Assembly: GCA_013153915.1 (NCBI GenBank)
Contig: JAADDL010000131.1
Location: 1-5,857, forward strand
DNA: 5,857 bases
Direction of reading: 5' to 3'
Source of the DNA: Campylobacterota bacterium
Lineage (GTDB): Bacteria > Campylobacterota > Campylobacteria > Campylobacterales > JALSKU01
Of this stretch, positions 5,401 through 5,857 are shown piece after piece (the first letter of the stretch is position 1; every line of letters starts with the position of its first letter). The notes beneath the pieces are model-generated. The model was not told the origin of the DNA. It saw nothing but the letters and a program-made list of their open reading frames with translations, and searched no databases. The translations under genes were made by a program, and so were the position numbers.

Positions 5401-5718
5401 ATGGCGCTTACGCCGGTAGAGGGAGCGATATATGTAAATCAAAATATGCAAATCGCCGCCTCTAAACAGATAGATTTGAAAAACCGTATAGATTTGCAAA
5501 ATAGCGCCTCGGCTCAAATAGTAAACGACAAAGAGAAAGAGGTTGAAGAGGTTAGGCCTGCGGAGGAAGCTTACAAGATAGACCCCGAAAAGGATCATGA
5601 AAGAGATAAAAGCGACCAGAGTACGGGTGAAAAAGAGGAGGAGAGTAAGCTAAAAAAGCAGATGCAAGAGAAAGAGGAGCAAAAAGACAAACCCCACCTT
5701 TTGGATATAAAGGTTTAA
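5401..5718 (+). CDS. Small, highly charged protein of unknown function
   Basis: A 105-residue protein that I cannot assign to a named family; it resembles hypothetical proteins found in Campylobacterota. Residues 1-45 are moderately polar with little charge (ALTPVEGAIYVNQNMQ at 2-17, then a Gln, Asn and Ser rich stretch with KNRIDLQN at 27-34). Residues about 43-98 are dominated by Glu, Lys, Asp and Arg, with VEEVRPAEEAYKIDP (48-62) in the middle and a probable single helix or coiled coil at about 74-98. It ends in a short hydrophobic motif, HLLDIKV (99-105), which looks like a conserved docking tail. No signal peptide, membrane segment or cysteine is present. A perfect AAGGAG fixes the start. 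It lies 12 nt after rqcH and 15 nt before the next gene, so it is probably cotranscribed with both. Coding status is supported by the ribosome-binding site, packing and codon use. Confidence 0.82.
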   Translation: MALTPVEGAIYVNQNMQIAASKQIDLKNRIDLQNSASAQIVNDKEKEVEEVRPAEEAYKIDPEKDHERDKSDQSTGEKEEESKLKKQMQEKEEQKDKPHLLDIKV

Positions 5719-5723
5719 TACAA

Positions 5724-5728
5724 AGAGG
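5724..5728 (+). promoter_or_regulatory. Ribosome-binding site for the 5734 gene
   Basis: AGAGG sits 5 nt before the ATG at 5734, in the 15-nt gap after the preceding stop codon. It supports the start chosen for the partial gene at the right edge. Confidence 0.65.
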
Positions 5729-5733
5729 CAAAA

Positions 5734-5857
5734 ATGGAAAAGAAGATAAACATAAAAGAGAAGTTTTTAAAAGACAAACAAAGATATATAACTGCTATCG
5801 CCCTTATTTTGACGGTAGGTTTGATAGCCCTGATAGATAATTTCTTTATCACATGGC
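5734..5857 (+). CDS. cdsA: Membrane protein N-terminus, probably CdsA phosphatidate cytidylyltransferase (3' end outside window)
   Basis: Only 41 codons are visible. A basic N-terminal stretch (about residues 1-18, rich in Lys) is followed by a hydrophobic segment that begins near residue 19 and runs to the edge, interrupted by IDNFFITW (34-41). This layout, and an I-D-N-F-F motif in the first membrane segment, resembles Campylobacterota CdsA, which makes CDP-diacylglycerol from phosphatidate and CTP at the inner membrane. The catalytic C-terminal signature of CdsA is outside the window, so the call rests on the N-terminus alone. It follows the 5401 gene by 15 nt with its own ribosome-binding site and is probably in the same operon. 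Another polytopic membrane protein remains possible. Confidence 0.55.
   Translation, partial: MEKKINIKEKFLKDKQRYITAIALILTVGLIALIDNFFITW

Noticed and set aside
5281..5598. 105-codon minus-strand ORF spanning the rqcH-5401 junction
   Set aside because: It crosses two well-supported plus-strand genes and their ribosome-binding site; again a Phe/Leu-rich shadow of charged codons.

Overview
The window reads as a chromosomal segment from a member of the Campylobacterota (formerly Epsilonproteobacteria). A hydrogen- or sulfur-oxidising lineage seems more likely than Campylobacter or Helicobacter. The reasons are moderately AT-rich DNA with many ATA (Ile) and AGA (Arg) codons, a short RqcH of a type I associate with this phylum, and a highly charged small protein followed by the start of what looks like CdsA. 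The assignment is by recognition only; no search was run.

Left part, minus strand, 1-3908: the first five genes of a complex I (NADH-quinone oxidoreductase type) operon, nuoA-nuoB-nuoCD-nuoE-nuoF. All junctions overlap (10, 11, 4 and 20 nt). nuoF runs off the left edge before its C-terminal iron-sulfur domain. NuoA is a membrane subunit. NuoB (cluster N2) and the fused NuoCD form the quinone-reducing module. NuoE (cluster N1a) and NuoF (FMN) form the electron-input module. The textbook complex I of Campylobacter and Helicobacter has separate NuoC and NuoD and lacks NuoE and NuoF, so this is a different type of complex.

The most interesting signal is in NuoF. Its FMN-binding framework is intact, but the residues that hold NADH in Thermus Nqo1 are replaced: Phe70 to Ala, Phe78 to Leu, Glu185 to Lys and Phe205 to Lys. 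The alignment has no gaps and a constant offset of 12. The sequence suggests a complex I whose input module no longer uses NADH in the standard way. A different donor (ferredoxin, flavodoxin, NADPH or a partner protein) is a testable inference.

Middle, 3909-4062: a 154-nt AT-rich divergent promoter region. It holds overlapping, nearly symmetric -10 elements facing both ways, two 12-bp AT palindromes, and a perfect TATAAT placed so close to the rqcH ATG that the transcript could be leaderless.

Right part, plus strand, 4063-5857: a probable operon of rqcH (ribosome quality control, shortened, with the tRNA-binding Asp-Arg pair changed to Asn-Lys), a 105-residue very highly charged protein of unknown function, and the first 41 codons of a membrane protein that is probably CdsA (phosphatidate cytidylyltransferase). 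No RNA genes, insertion sequences, CRISPR arrays or convincing terminators were seen, and no stretch over 300 nt lacks a gene.
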